Shown here piece by piece: positions 43,044 to 55,000 of a stretch of 64,000 nucleotides of DNA (its first letter is position 1; every line of letters begins with the position of its first letter). Position numbers and translations under genes: made by a program. The notes below the pieces were generated by a model. That model was not told the DNA's origin. It saw nothing but the letters and a program-made list of their open reading frames with translations, and made no database searches. The stretch is from contig OX030961.1 in the NCBI GenBank assembly GCA_943735955.1, positions 1,851,483 through 1,915,482 on the forward strand, read 5' to 3'. The DNA comes from Piscicola geometra (taxonomy: Eukaryota; Annelida; Clitellata; Hirudinida; Piscicolidae).

Positions 43044-46000
43044 CTTTGCTTCAAAGTTTCTTCATCACGTCTTTCCTCCCAGTCCTCCATTGCTTCCTCT
43101 TTCTCTTTTTCTTCATTTAATTATCAACAACTATAAAAATTTAGTTAAAAATTGACTGTTTTTGGATGGAAGCAAGCATAAACAGTGCGCTTCATTGCAA
43201 TTCTTTGTGGATAACAATCGCCCTCTGTCCTGTCGTATGATTGCGTCATATTGCAGTGGCTGCATTGTGCCGGAATGAGGTGGGCCTCGAAGCTTGTCGT
43301 GGTGAGTGCACCAAAAGCCTCTGAGGGGGGTTAAGAGATGTTCACTGAGGGGGGTTAAGGGATGTTCACTGAGTGGGTTAAGGGATGTTCACTGAGGGGG
43401 TTAAGAGATGTTCACTGAGTGGGTTAAGGGATGTTCACTGAGGGGGTTAAGGGATGTTCACTGAGGGGGGTTAAGGGATGTTCACTGAGGGGGTTAAGGG
43501 ATGTTCACTGAGGGGGTTAAGGGATGTTCACTGAGGGGGGTTAAGGGACGTTCACTGAGGGGGGTTAAGGGATGTTCACTGAGGGGGGATTAAGGGTTGT
43601 TATCTGAGTGGCTCTCTTCTAAGGAGACGATAGAGCAATGTCGTTTTCAAGCAATGCCACTGAAGCATTCATCACTGCCAGTGAAGAGCCAGCCCTGCAT
43701 CGAAGGATTTCAGAACGTACACACACACATACACGTGCTCCCATGCACACACACGCATGTATACATTCACACATACACATGCTTACATGCACACATAAAA
43801 TTACACATACATACACACACATACTTGAATGCACACGCATAGAGAACCATACACGCGGTCTCTGTGCAGTAAGTGAAATGCACGAGCCTTTCATTTAAGG
43901 GTATTAAAGCATGCTTTTGAAAGCTTCGGGGGATGTTGAGCGGATACTATACGGATTCGAATGCAATAAACTCCATTATGAGCAAGCGACCATGAGTGAT
44001 TCCTGTGTAATTGCATCTTTTTTGCCCTTTTGAAGATTTTATGATTACAGAATAACAAATCGTTTTGGAAGCTCAAACACGCGGGTGAAAACTTTAAAGT
44101 CAGAAAAAATGAAATTTTGTTAGAATCTTTTGCGAAAAAAAAATCCCAATTATTTTTGCGAAGTTTTTTCATATTAAGAAGTCGTAATAGCAGCAGCTGG
44201 CTGGTTGATGATTGGAAATTGAAACTTCGTCTTGCCTCGGTCAAACGCTTTAAGAAATGCACGAGAAAACTGAACTATCTGGCTTCTACAATAGATTATT
44301 AAAGTTTCAGACTGATGAAACTTGAAAAAATGAATTTTCCATTGAATATCAAAATATATTTTTTACGAAATTGTACATGGGACTTTTATGCGCAGACTTT
44401 GTGAACGATGTCTGATGTAGTGGACAAGAAGTTCCAAAAATTTTGGTTTAAGCCATTTTAAGAACAATAAAATATTTAAAAAAATTTAATATATATTTAA
44501 CTATGTTTTATAAATGTAACTTTTACTAGAAATAGTAGAAATATTGCGAACTTGTCGGTTTGATACCAATGCTGACGATGTGCTTCCCTTGACCTTCAAT
44601 CCTAATGACCTCTTCTTCTAAAGTCACAATCGCCTTCACTTTTAAACATCACCTTTATCTAGCGTCAAACATTTCATTTACAAACTCTTAACGACCTTCG
44701 TGCTGCATTATTCCACGTCCGATTCAAACTCTTGCGTCTTATGGCGCCCTTCCGCTCTGCAAAATATCCCAGTAACCACAATCTATGACTTGTTGCACAT
44801 TATCTTTACTTTTATTATTATTTTTGTTGTTGTTGTTATTAATCCTGGTAGAATATATGTAAACGTCAACTTTTCCATTTGATGGAGCATTGAACAACAA
44901 TTGGCAAGAGGCTTCGAGGTCAGTTGCTCATCGGCGCCACTATCCTCCTGAGAGGCCTCTAACAGTTGAGTCTCTCAACAAGCTCACGCATCTTCGTCCC
45001 CTTCACAACGCATGAACTCTATCTGGACACTTTATCATCAAACATTTATAAATTATTACTATTTTTTTAATCGAAAAACTGCCTAGTTCCATTTTCAAAC
45101 GAGTTCCTTTTCATTTCTATTTTGACTTTCCGAACAACTCCGAACGTCCGGCCACACGAGGCACCTTTCCCCGAATACTGCAGCTCTGAAGCAGGCTCGT
45201 CTCCGATGTAAACTACCGCCTGTTCCTTTGATCGCGTAGATTGTTTATTTCCCTTCAATTACACCCACGTCTGGCAAATCTTTCACCTTGCCACTTTGCC
45301 GATCTGCTGTTGAATGATGGTTTGAGAGATAAGTGACTGGGAGATTTTGAAGCCGATCAATACTTTCAAGCACCACTCAATCGTTCGCCATTGAACTAGT
45401 TTAGAACGAAAAAATTCAAGAAATAAAAAATAAAGCGACACAAAGTTCATAAGACTAACCGATCGTTAGAAGGTGCTATGGAGGAATGACAATTCAGTGA
45501 AGAAAGCAGGGTGCTCGTAAAATGTTCAAGATTCCAATTTGAAGAGAACAGCACGTGATCGAGCCAAAATTGATGAATCAATCTAAAAAGTGTGATCAAA
45601 AGACGTCGCAAAGGGGCCGTGGTGTCATCATGGCACCTTTTCTTTTTACAATTGCCATTTATTTTTTCAACAAAGAACCCTTTATGAATAATTTATTCAC
45701 AAATATATGAAAAGTTGTAATTCATAACTTTTTATCTTTAATTTAAAGAATTTTTTTAAAGCATATTGTTGTCTAAAGTGATTTCGAGGAAGTGGTTGGC
45801 ATTTCAAAGAAAGAGTTAGTTTGAGGAAGGATTGTTGCGTGGTCCGTATCTTGCAGGCTTCATTTCTTCAGAATTCCTTATGAAACAGAAGTTGTTGGCT
45901 TGAAAGTGGAGAATGTAAAAAGTTGCTTTTTACAAGTTGTTCATTCTTTCCGTTACTCATCCACCAATCATCAATCCACCAATCATCAATCTACCAAACA

Positions 46001-49000
46001 TCAATCCACCAATCATCAATCTACCAAACATCAATCCACCAAACATCAATCTACCAAACATCAATCCACCAAACATCAATCTACCAAACATCAATCCACC
46101 AAACATCAATCCACCAAACATCAATCCACCAATCGAAGGATTAACAGGAATAAAATTTTTTATCGTGGAACAGCTCTAATAAAAATAAACATAATTAATA
46201 TGAAAATAATAGTATTCATAAGAGAATATTCTTATTATTATTGTTGCTATTATTTATTATTATTATTACTATTAATATTTATATATTTTTTATATATATA
46301 ATCTTTTAATCTTCAAAACTCCTTCGATAGTGTACCTCCAATGTATTGATTTGTATTTTCTCCTCGCTTTGTAGTTTGTCTGATTTATTTTTCTTTTTTT
46401 ATATATTTTCTTTTTCAAGATTCCCTTCAACGCAATAAATCGAATTTGTTCTTTCAAGGCCCATCCACCCTCGCAAGCTCATGTCGCAAGCGCACGTTTC
46501 ACTCTTTGCCCACAAGCTCTTTGGGGACGCTCCTTTCAGGTCTATTTGGCGCGTAGAACAAGGGATGTCTTGCTGCCATTTCTCCGCTCCTCAGTGGATG
46601 GCACTTTGGACTGCGACTTTTGTGTGGGCCATATTTTAACCTGTCCGATGGAGAAGGTGTTCTAGCGGGTTCTCAGTGTTTGTGAACAAGCCGTGGCACT
46701 TTGATTTGTGAAAAAGAAAAAAATCTCTAAACCGAAGCTTTGGTGAGTTCTGATGGAAGATTTCTCTCCAAAGAATGATTCTTTCAACTTTCGTTGAAGA
46801 ACACTTTGGCTTCATGCAAAGTCTTCATTTCTTCGATTGCTTCATTTCGTTCGATTCTTTTTTGCTCAAAATCTCTAAACTTGGAAAACTTCACTTTCGA
46901 ACGAACAGTCGTGCAATTCCATTGCAGGCAGGCGTGGATGTTCGCCTTAAGTCCGAGGCTGTTCAAGCCTATCTTTTCCATTCACGTCTTACGAAACCTC
47001 ATGTGGTTTATATGCAAGAAATCACACGTGTTCTTGGAGAAACACATACACACAATCACACACACACACACATACACATACACACACACAAGCACGCACA
47101 CACAGGCACGCACACACACATACACATACACACACACACGCACACACACACACACACACACACAGGCACGCACACACTAGTCTATATATAAAAAAAACAC
47201 GCGAGCACACATTAACGAAGGCATTAGATGCAGGCACAGAAACAAGAATATTGATTTTGTTAAATGCATTGAATACTTCACTCCAGCGCAGTCAAAGACT
47301 CTCTGAAGGCCTCGAGTGTTACTCATTAAATTGGCATCAGTCACCTGGATACGTCTCGTTAAATCTCATCCCTCCTCCATCTTTCTAATTTTAACTATCT
47401 AAACACTGTTCATACTTCCACCACCCAAACTTCCATCACCCACACTTCTACCACCCACACTTTTACCACTCACACTTTACCACCCACACTTCCACCACCC
47501 ACACTTCACTGCTCACATGACCACCACCCACTTAATTCATAAATTGTTTTGAACAAGTAATTCAAAACTGGTGTCTCGAAAACATGTTCACCAAATTCTT
47601 TCTCCCTTGCGTTGAACTGCAACACAGAAGTGCACTTGAAGGCAACTTCTCCTTTTTCGTGTTTTCATTTTATCTTTTGAACTTTTTTTTCCATTTATTT
47701 ATTCTGAAAACAAACCCTACTTTCTGCATTGCCTGCATTTGAATTTCTAATTTTGACAAATCCTTTTTCATTCTAATCAGTCAAAAAACATGCGTTTTGA
47801 AGAAAAATCAATGCAGACGACCCAAGTGCCACAACTCATCTCTCGTTGCTTCAACAAACAGATTTTGCAAGACGCCGCACTCATGCCACCTGCTTGCCAG
47901 AGTCAGCAGCACTTCTCAAAGGCATCCTCCCCCTACACCTCCTTCTCCTGCACCTCCTCCCCCTGCACCTCCTTCTCCTGCACCTCCTTCTCTTGCACCT
48001 CCTAACCCTAACCCTAACCTTAACCCTAACCCTAACCCTAACCCTAACCCTAACCATAACCATGACCCTAACCCTAACCCTAACCCTAACCCCAACCCTA
48101 ACCCTAACCCTAACCCTAACCCTAACCCTAACCATAACCATAACCCTAACCCTAACCCTAACCCTAACCCCAACCCTAACCCTAACCCTAACCCTAACCC
48201 TAACCCTAACCCTAACCCTAACCCTAACCATAACCATAACCATAACCCTAACCCTAACCCTAACCCTAACCCTAACCCTAACCCTAACCCTAACCATAAC
48301 CCTAACCCTAACCCTAACCCTAACCCCAACCCTAACCCTAACCCTAAGCCTAACCCTAACCCTAACCCTAACCCTAACCCTAACCATAACCCTAACCCTA
48401 ACCCTAACCCTAACCCTAACCCTAACCCTAACCCTAACCCTAACCCTAACCATAACCATAACCCTAACCCTAACCCTAACCCTAACCCTAACCCTAACCA
48501 TAACCATAACCCTAACCCTAACCCCAACCCTAACCCTAACCCTAACCCTAACCCTAACCTTCTCCTCTTGCACTTCCATCTCCTTCACCTCCTTCTCCTG
48601 CACCTCCTCCTCCTTCAACTCCTTCTCCTGCACCTCCTTCTCCTGCACCTCCTCCTCCTGCACCTCCTCCTCCTGCACCTCCTCCTCCTGCACCTCCTCC
48701 TCCTGCACCTCCTCCTCCTTCACCTCCTTCTCCTGCACCTCCTCCTCCTTCACCTCCTCCTCCTGCACCTCTTCCTCTTGCACCTCCTCCTCCTGCACCT
48801 CCTCCTCATGCACCTCCTCCTCCTACACCTCCTCCTCCTGCACCTCCTCCTCCTGCACCTCCTCCTCCTGCATCTCCTCCTCCTTCAACTCCTTCTCCTG
48901 CACCTCCTCCTCCTGCACCTCCTTCTCCTGCACCTCCTCCTCCTGCACCTCCTCCTCCTGCACCTCCTCCTCCTGCACCTCTTCCTCTTGCACCTCCTCC

Positions 49001-52000
49001 TCCTGCACCTCCTCCTCCTGCACCTCCTTCTCCTCACCTCCTCCTCCTGCACCTCCTCCTCCTTCACCTCCTCCTCTTGCACCTCCTCCTCCTGCACCTC
49101 CTCCTCCTGCACCTCCTCCTCTTGCACCTCCTCTTCCTGCACCTCCTTCTCCTGCACCTCCTCTTCCTTCACCTCCTCCTCTTGCACCTCCTCCTCCTGC
49201 ACCTCCTTCTCCTGCACCTCCTCCTCCTGCACCTCCTCCTCTTGCACCTCCTCCTCCTGCACCTCCTCCTCCTTCACATCCTCCTCCTGCACCTCCTCCT
49301 CCTTCACCTCCTTCTCTTGCACCTCCTTTTCCTTCACCTCCTCCTTCTGCACCTCCTCTTCCTGCACCTCCTCCTCCTTCACCTCCTCTTCTTGCACCTC
49401 CTCCTTCACCTCCTCCTCCTGCACCTCCTCCTTTTGCACCTCCTCCTCCTGCACCTCCTCCTCCTGCACCTCCTCCTCCTGCACCTCCTCCTCCTGCACC
49501 TCCTCCTCCTGCACCTCCTCCTCCTGCACCTCCTCCTCCTGCACCTCCTCCTCCTGCACCTCCTCCTCGTGCACCTTTTCCTCCTGCACCTCCTCCTTCT
49601 TCAACTCCTCCTCTTGCACCTCCTCCTCCTGCACCTCTTCCTCCTGCACATCCTCCTTCTGCACCTCCTCCTCTTGCACATCCTCCTCCTGCACCTCCTC
49701 CTCCTTCACCTCCTCCTCCTGCACCTCCTCCTTCTGCACCTCCTCCTCCTGCACCTCCTCCTCCTTCACCTCCTCCTTCTGCACCTCCTCCTTCTGCACC
49801 TCCTCCTTCTGCACCTCCTCCTTCACCTCCTCCTCCTGCACCTCCTCCTCTTGCACCTCCTCTTCCTGCATTTCCTTCTCTTGCACCTCCTCCTCTTGCA
49901 CCTCCTCCTTCTGCACCTCCTCCTCCTGCACCTTTTCCTCCTGCACCTCCTCCTCCTTCAACTCCTCCTCCTGCACCTCCTCCTCCTGCACCTCCTCCTC
50001 TTGCACCTCCTCTTCCTGCACCTCCTTCTCTTGCACCTCCTCCTCCTTCAACTCCTCCTCCTGCACCTCCTCCTCCTGCACCTCCTCCTCCTGCACCTCC
50101 TCCTCCTTCACCTCCTCCTCTTGCACCTCCTCCTCCTGCACCTCCTCCTTCTGCACCTCCTCCTTCTGCACCTCCTCCTCCTTCACCTCCTCCTCTTGCA
50201 CCTCCTCCTCTTGCACCTCCTCTTCCTGCACCTCCTTCTCTTGCACCTCCTCCTCTTGCACCTCCTCCTTCTGCACCTCCTCCTCCTGCACCTTTTCCTC
50301 CTGCACCTCCTCCTCCTTCAACTCCTCTTCCTGCACCTCCTCCTCCTGCACCTCCTCCAACTGCACCTTCTCCTCGTGCACCTTTTCCTCCTGCACCTCC
50401 TCCTCCTTCACCTCCTCCTTCTGCACCTCCTCCTTCTGCACCTCCTCCTTCACCTCCTCCTCCTGCACCTCCTCCTCTTGCACCTCCTCTCCCTGCACCT
50501 CCTTCTCTTGCACCTCCTCCTCTTGCACCTCTTCCTTCTGCACCTCCTCCTCCTGCACCTTTTCCTCCTGCACCTCATCCTCCTTCAACTCCTCCTCCTG
50601 CACCTCCTCCTCCTGCACCTCCTCCTCCTTTACCTCCTCCTCTTGCACCTCCTCCTCCTTCACCTCCTCCTCCTTCACCTCCTCCTCCTGCACCTCCTCC
50701 TTCTGCACCTCTTCCTCCTGCACCTTTTCCTCCTGCACCTCCTCCTCCTTCAACTCCTCCTCCTGCACCTCCTCCTCCTGCACCTCCTCCTCCTGCACCT
50801 CCTCCTCGTGCACCTTTTCCTCCTGCACCTCCTCCTCCTTCAACTCCTCCTCCTGCACCTCCTCCTCCTGCACCTCCTCCTCCTGCACCTCCTCCTCCTG
50901 CACCTCCTCCTTCTGCACCTCCTCCTCCTTCACCTCCTCCTCTTGCACCTCCTCCTTCTGCACCTCCTCCTCCTGCACCTCCTCCTCCTGCACCTCCTCC
51001 TCTTGCACCTCCTCTTCCTGCACCTCCTTCTCTTGCACCTCCTCCTCCTTCAACTCCTCCTCCTGCACCTCCTCCTCCTGCACCTCCTCCTCCTGCACCT
51101 CCTCCTCCTTCACCTCCTCCTCTTGCACCTCCTCCTCCTGCACCTCCTCCTTCTGCACCTCCTCCTTCTGCACCTCCTCCTCCTTCACCTCCTCCTCTTG
51201 CACCTCCTCCTCTTGCACCTCCTCTTCCTGCACCTCCTTCTCTTGCACCTCCTCCTCTTGCACCTCCTCCTTCTGCACCTCCTCCTCCTGCACCTTTTCC
51301 TCCTGCACCTCCTCCTCCTTCAACTCCTCTTCCGGCACCTCCTCCTCCTGCACCTCCTCCAACTGCACCTTCTCCTCGTGCACCTTTTCCTCCTGCACCT
51401 CCTCCTCCTTCACCTCCTCCTTCTGCACCTCCTCCTTCTGCACCTCCTCCTTCACCTCCTCCTCCTGCACCTCCTCCTCTTGCACCTCCTCTCCCTGCAC
51501 CTCCTTCTCTTGCACCTCCTCCTCTTGCACCTCTTCCTTCTGCACCTCCTCCTCCTGCACCTTTTCCTCCTGCACCTCCTCCTCCTTCAACTCCTCCTCT
51601 TGCACCTCCTCCTCCTGCACCTCCTCCTCCTTCACCTCCTCTTCCTTCACCTCCTCCTCCTGCACCTCCTCCTTCTGCACCTCCTCCTCCTGCACCTTTT
51701 CCTCCTGCACCTCCTCCTCCTTCAACTCCTCCTCCTGCACCTCCTCCTCCTGCACCTCCTCCTCCTGCACCTCCTCCTCGTGCACCTTTTCTTCCTGCAC
51801 CTCCTCCTCCTTCAACTCCTCCTCCTGCACCTCCTCCTCCTGCACCTCCTCCTCCTGCACCTCCTCCTCCTGCACCTCCTCCTCCTGCACCTCCTCCTTC
51901 TGCACCTCCTCCTCCTTCACCTCCTCCTCTTGCACCTCCTCCTTCTGCACCTCCTCCTCCTGCACCTCCTCTTCCTGCACCTCCTCCTCTTGCACCTCCT

Positions 52001-55000
52001 CTTCCTGCACCTCCTTCTCTTGCACCTCCTCCTCCTTCAACTCCTCCTCCTGCACCTCCTCCTCCTGCACCTCCTCCTCCTGCACTTCCTTCTCTTGCAC
52101 CTCCTCCTCTTGCACCTCCTTCTCCTTCACCTCTTCCTCTTGCACCTCCTCCTCTTGCACCTCCTCCTCCTTCACCTCCTCCTCTTGCACCTCCTCCTTT
52201 TGCACCTCCTCCTTCTGCACCTCCTCCTCCTGCACCTCCTCCTCCTGCACCTCCTCCTTTTGCACCTCCTCCTCCTGCACCTCCTCCTCCTGCATCTCCT
52301 CCTCTTGCACCTCCTCCTCCTGCACCTCCTTCTTCTGCACCTCCTTCTCCTGCACCTCCTCCTTCTGCACCTCCTCCTCCTGCACCTCCTCCTCCTGCAC
52401 CTCCTCCTCCTGCACCTCCTCCTCCTGCACCTCCTCCTCATGCACCTCCTCCTCCTACACCTTCTCCTCCTGCACCTCCTCCTCCTGCACCTCCTCCTCC
52501 TGCACCTCCTCCTCCTTCAACTCCTTCTCCTGCACCTCCTCCTCCTGCACCTTTTCCTCCTGCACCTCCTCCTCCTTCAACTCCTCCTCCTGCACCTCCT
52601 CCTCCTGCACCTCCTCCTCCTGCACCTCCTCCTCCTGCACCTCCTCCTCCTGCACCTCCTCCTTCTGCACCTCCTCCTCCTTCACCTCCTCCTCTTGCAC
52701 CTCCTCCTTTTGCACCTCCTCCTTCTGCACCTCCTCCTTCTGCACCTCCTCCTCCTGCACCTCCTCCTCCTGCACCTCCTCCTCCTGCACCTCCTCCTCC
52801 TGCACCTCCTCCTCTTGCACCTCCTCCTCCTGCACCTCCTTCTTCTGCACCTCCTTCTCCTGCACCTCCTCCTTCTGCACCTCCTCCTCCTGCACCTCCT
52901 CCTCCTGCACCTCCTCCTCCTGCACCTCCTCCTCATGCACCTCCTCCTCCTACACCTCCTCCTCCTGCACCTCCTCCTCCTGCACCTCCTCCTCCTGCAC
53001 CTCCTCCTCCTTCAACTCCTTCTCCTGCACCTTTTCCTTCTGCACCTCCTTCTCCTGCACCTCCTCCTCCTGCACCTGCTTTTCCTGCACCTCCTCCTCC
53101 TGCACCTCTTCCTCTTGCACCTCCTCCTCCTGCACCTCCTCCTCCTGCACCTCCTTCTCTTCAACTCCTCCTCCTGCACCTCCTCCTCTTGCACCTCCTC
53201 CTCCTGCACCTCCTCCTTCTGCACTTCCTCCTTCTGCACCTCTTCCTCTTTCACCTCCTCCTCTTGCACCTCCTCCTCTTGCACCTCCTCTTCCTGCACC
53301 TCCTTCTCTTGCACCTCCTCCTCTTGCACCTCCTCCTTCTGCACCTCCTCTTCCTGCACCTTTTCCTCCTGCACCTCCTCCTCCTTCAACTCCTCTTCCT
53401 GCACCTCCTCCTCCTGCACCTCCTCCTCCTGCACCTCTTCCTCGTGCACCTTTTCCTCCTGCACCTCCTCCTCCTTCACCTCCTCCTTCTGCACCTCCTC
53501 CTTCTGCACCTCCTCCTTCACCTCCTCCTCCTGCACCTCCTCCTCTTGCACCTCCTCTCCCTGCACCTCCTTCTCTTGCACCTCCTCCTCTTGCACCTCC
53601 TCCTTCTGCACCTCCTCCTCCTGCACCTTTTCCTCCTGCACCTCCTCCTCCTTCAACTCCTCCTCCTGCACCTCCTCCTCCTTCACCTCCTCCTCTTGCA
53701 CCTCCTCCTTCTGCACCTCCTCCTCCTGCACCTCCTCCTCCTTCACCTCCTCCTCTTGCACCTCCTCCTCTTGCACCTCCTCCTTCTGCACCTCCTCCTC
53801 CTGCACCTCCTTCTCCTGCACCTCCTCCTCCTGCACCTCCTCCTCCTGCACCTCCTCCTCCTGCACCTCCTCCTCTTGCACCTCCTCCTCCTGCACCTCC
53901 TTCTTCTGCACCTCCTCCTCCTGCACCTCCTCCTTCTGCATCTCCTCCTCCTGCACCTCCTCCTCCTGCACCTCCTCCTTCTGCACCTCCTCCTCCTGCA
54001 CCTCCTCCTCCTGCACCTCCTCCTCCTGCACCTCCTCCTCCTGCACCTCCTTCTTCTGCACCTCCTTCTCCTGCACCTCCTCCTTCTGCACCTCCTCCTC
54101 CTGCACCTCCTCCTCCTGCACCTTCTCCTCCTGCACCTCCTCCTCTTGCACCTCCTCCTCTTGCACCTCCTCCTTCTGCACCTCCTCCTCCTGCACCTCC
54201 TCCTCCTGCACCTCCTCCTCCTGCACCTCCTCCTCCTGCACCTCCTCCTCCTGCACCTCCTCCTTTTGCACCTCCTCCTCCTGCACCTCCTTCTTCTGCA
54301 CCTCCTCCTCCTGCACCTCCTCCTTCTGCACCTCCTCCTCCTGCACCTCCTCCTCCTGCACCTCCTCCTTCTGCACCTCCTCCTCCTGCACCTCCTCCTC
54401 CTGCACCTCCTCCTCCTGCACCTCCTTCTTCTGCACCTCCTCCTTCTGCACTTCCTCCTCTTGCACCTCCTCTTTCTGCACCTCCTCCTCCTGCACCTCC
54501 TCCTCCTGCACCTTCTCCTCCTGCACCTCCTCCTTCTGCACCTCCTTCTCGAGGCTTTTTTCTATCGCAGCATACGCCTGAGGGTGATTTGTCTTTGAGC
54601 TTCTGTGTGCTTCCGTCATTTTAATCAAACGAAAATGATGTATATTCGAAAAAAAGTGTTTAAACATAAGGAAGGAAGGAAGGAAAGAAGGAAAGAAGGA
54701 AAGAAGGAAGGAAGGAAGGAAGGAAGGAAGGAAGGAAGGAAATGATGTGTGAGCAATGAGAAAGATCATTATAAAAAGTAATTATTATGAAAACATATGA
54801 AGACATTTACTTCCGAAAATATTTGCCTCAGTACTTGTAGTTGAGGTTACAGTTTAAGCAATACAATACAACGAACCATACTATTGAAGCTCTTGTTAGT
54901 TTGCAGTAGAGATTAGTGGCGGGAAAGAATTATTGTGGCTTGATCTGGTCGACAGATGACAGGCGATGTTCGGATGCAGGAGAGAGTGTTGTGTGGGAAA

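Noticed and set aside
47797..54624. Reading frames of 1834-2275 codons (Pro/Ala, Leu/His, Ser/Cys/Thr-rich) on the + strand and 585-1186 codons on the minus strand
   Set aside because: They are produced by the 15-bp minisatellite and telomere repeats, have no non-repeat domain, and coexist on both strands and in all frames.
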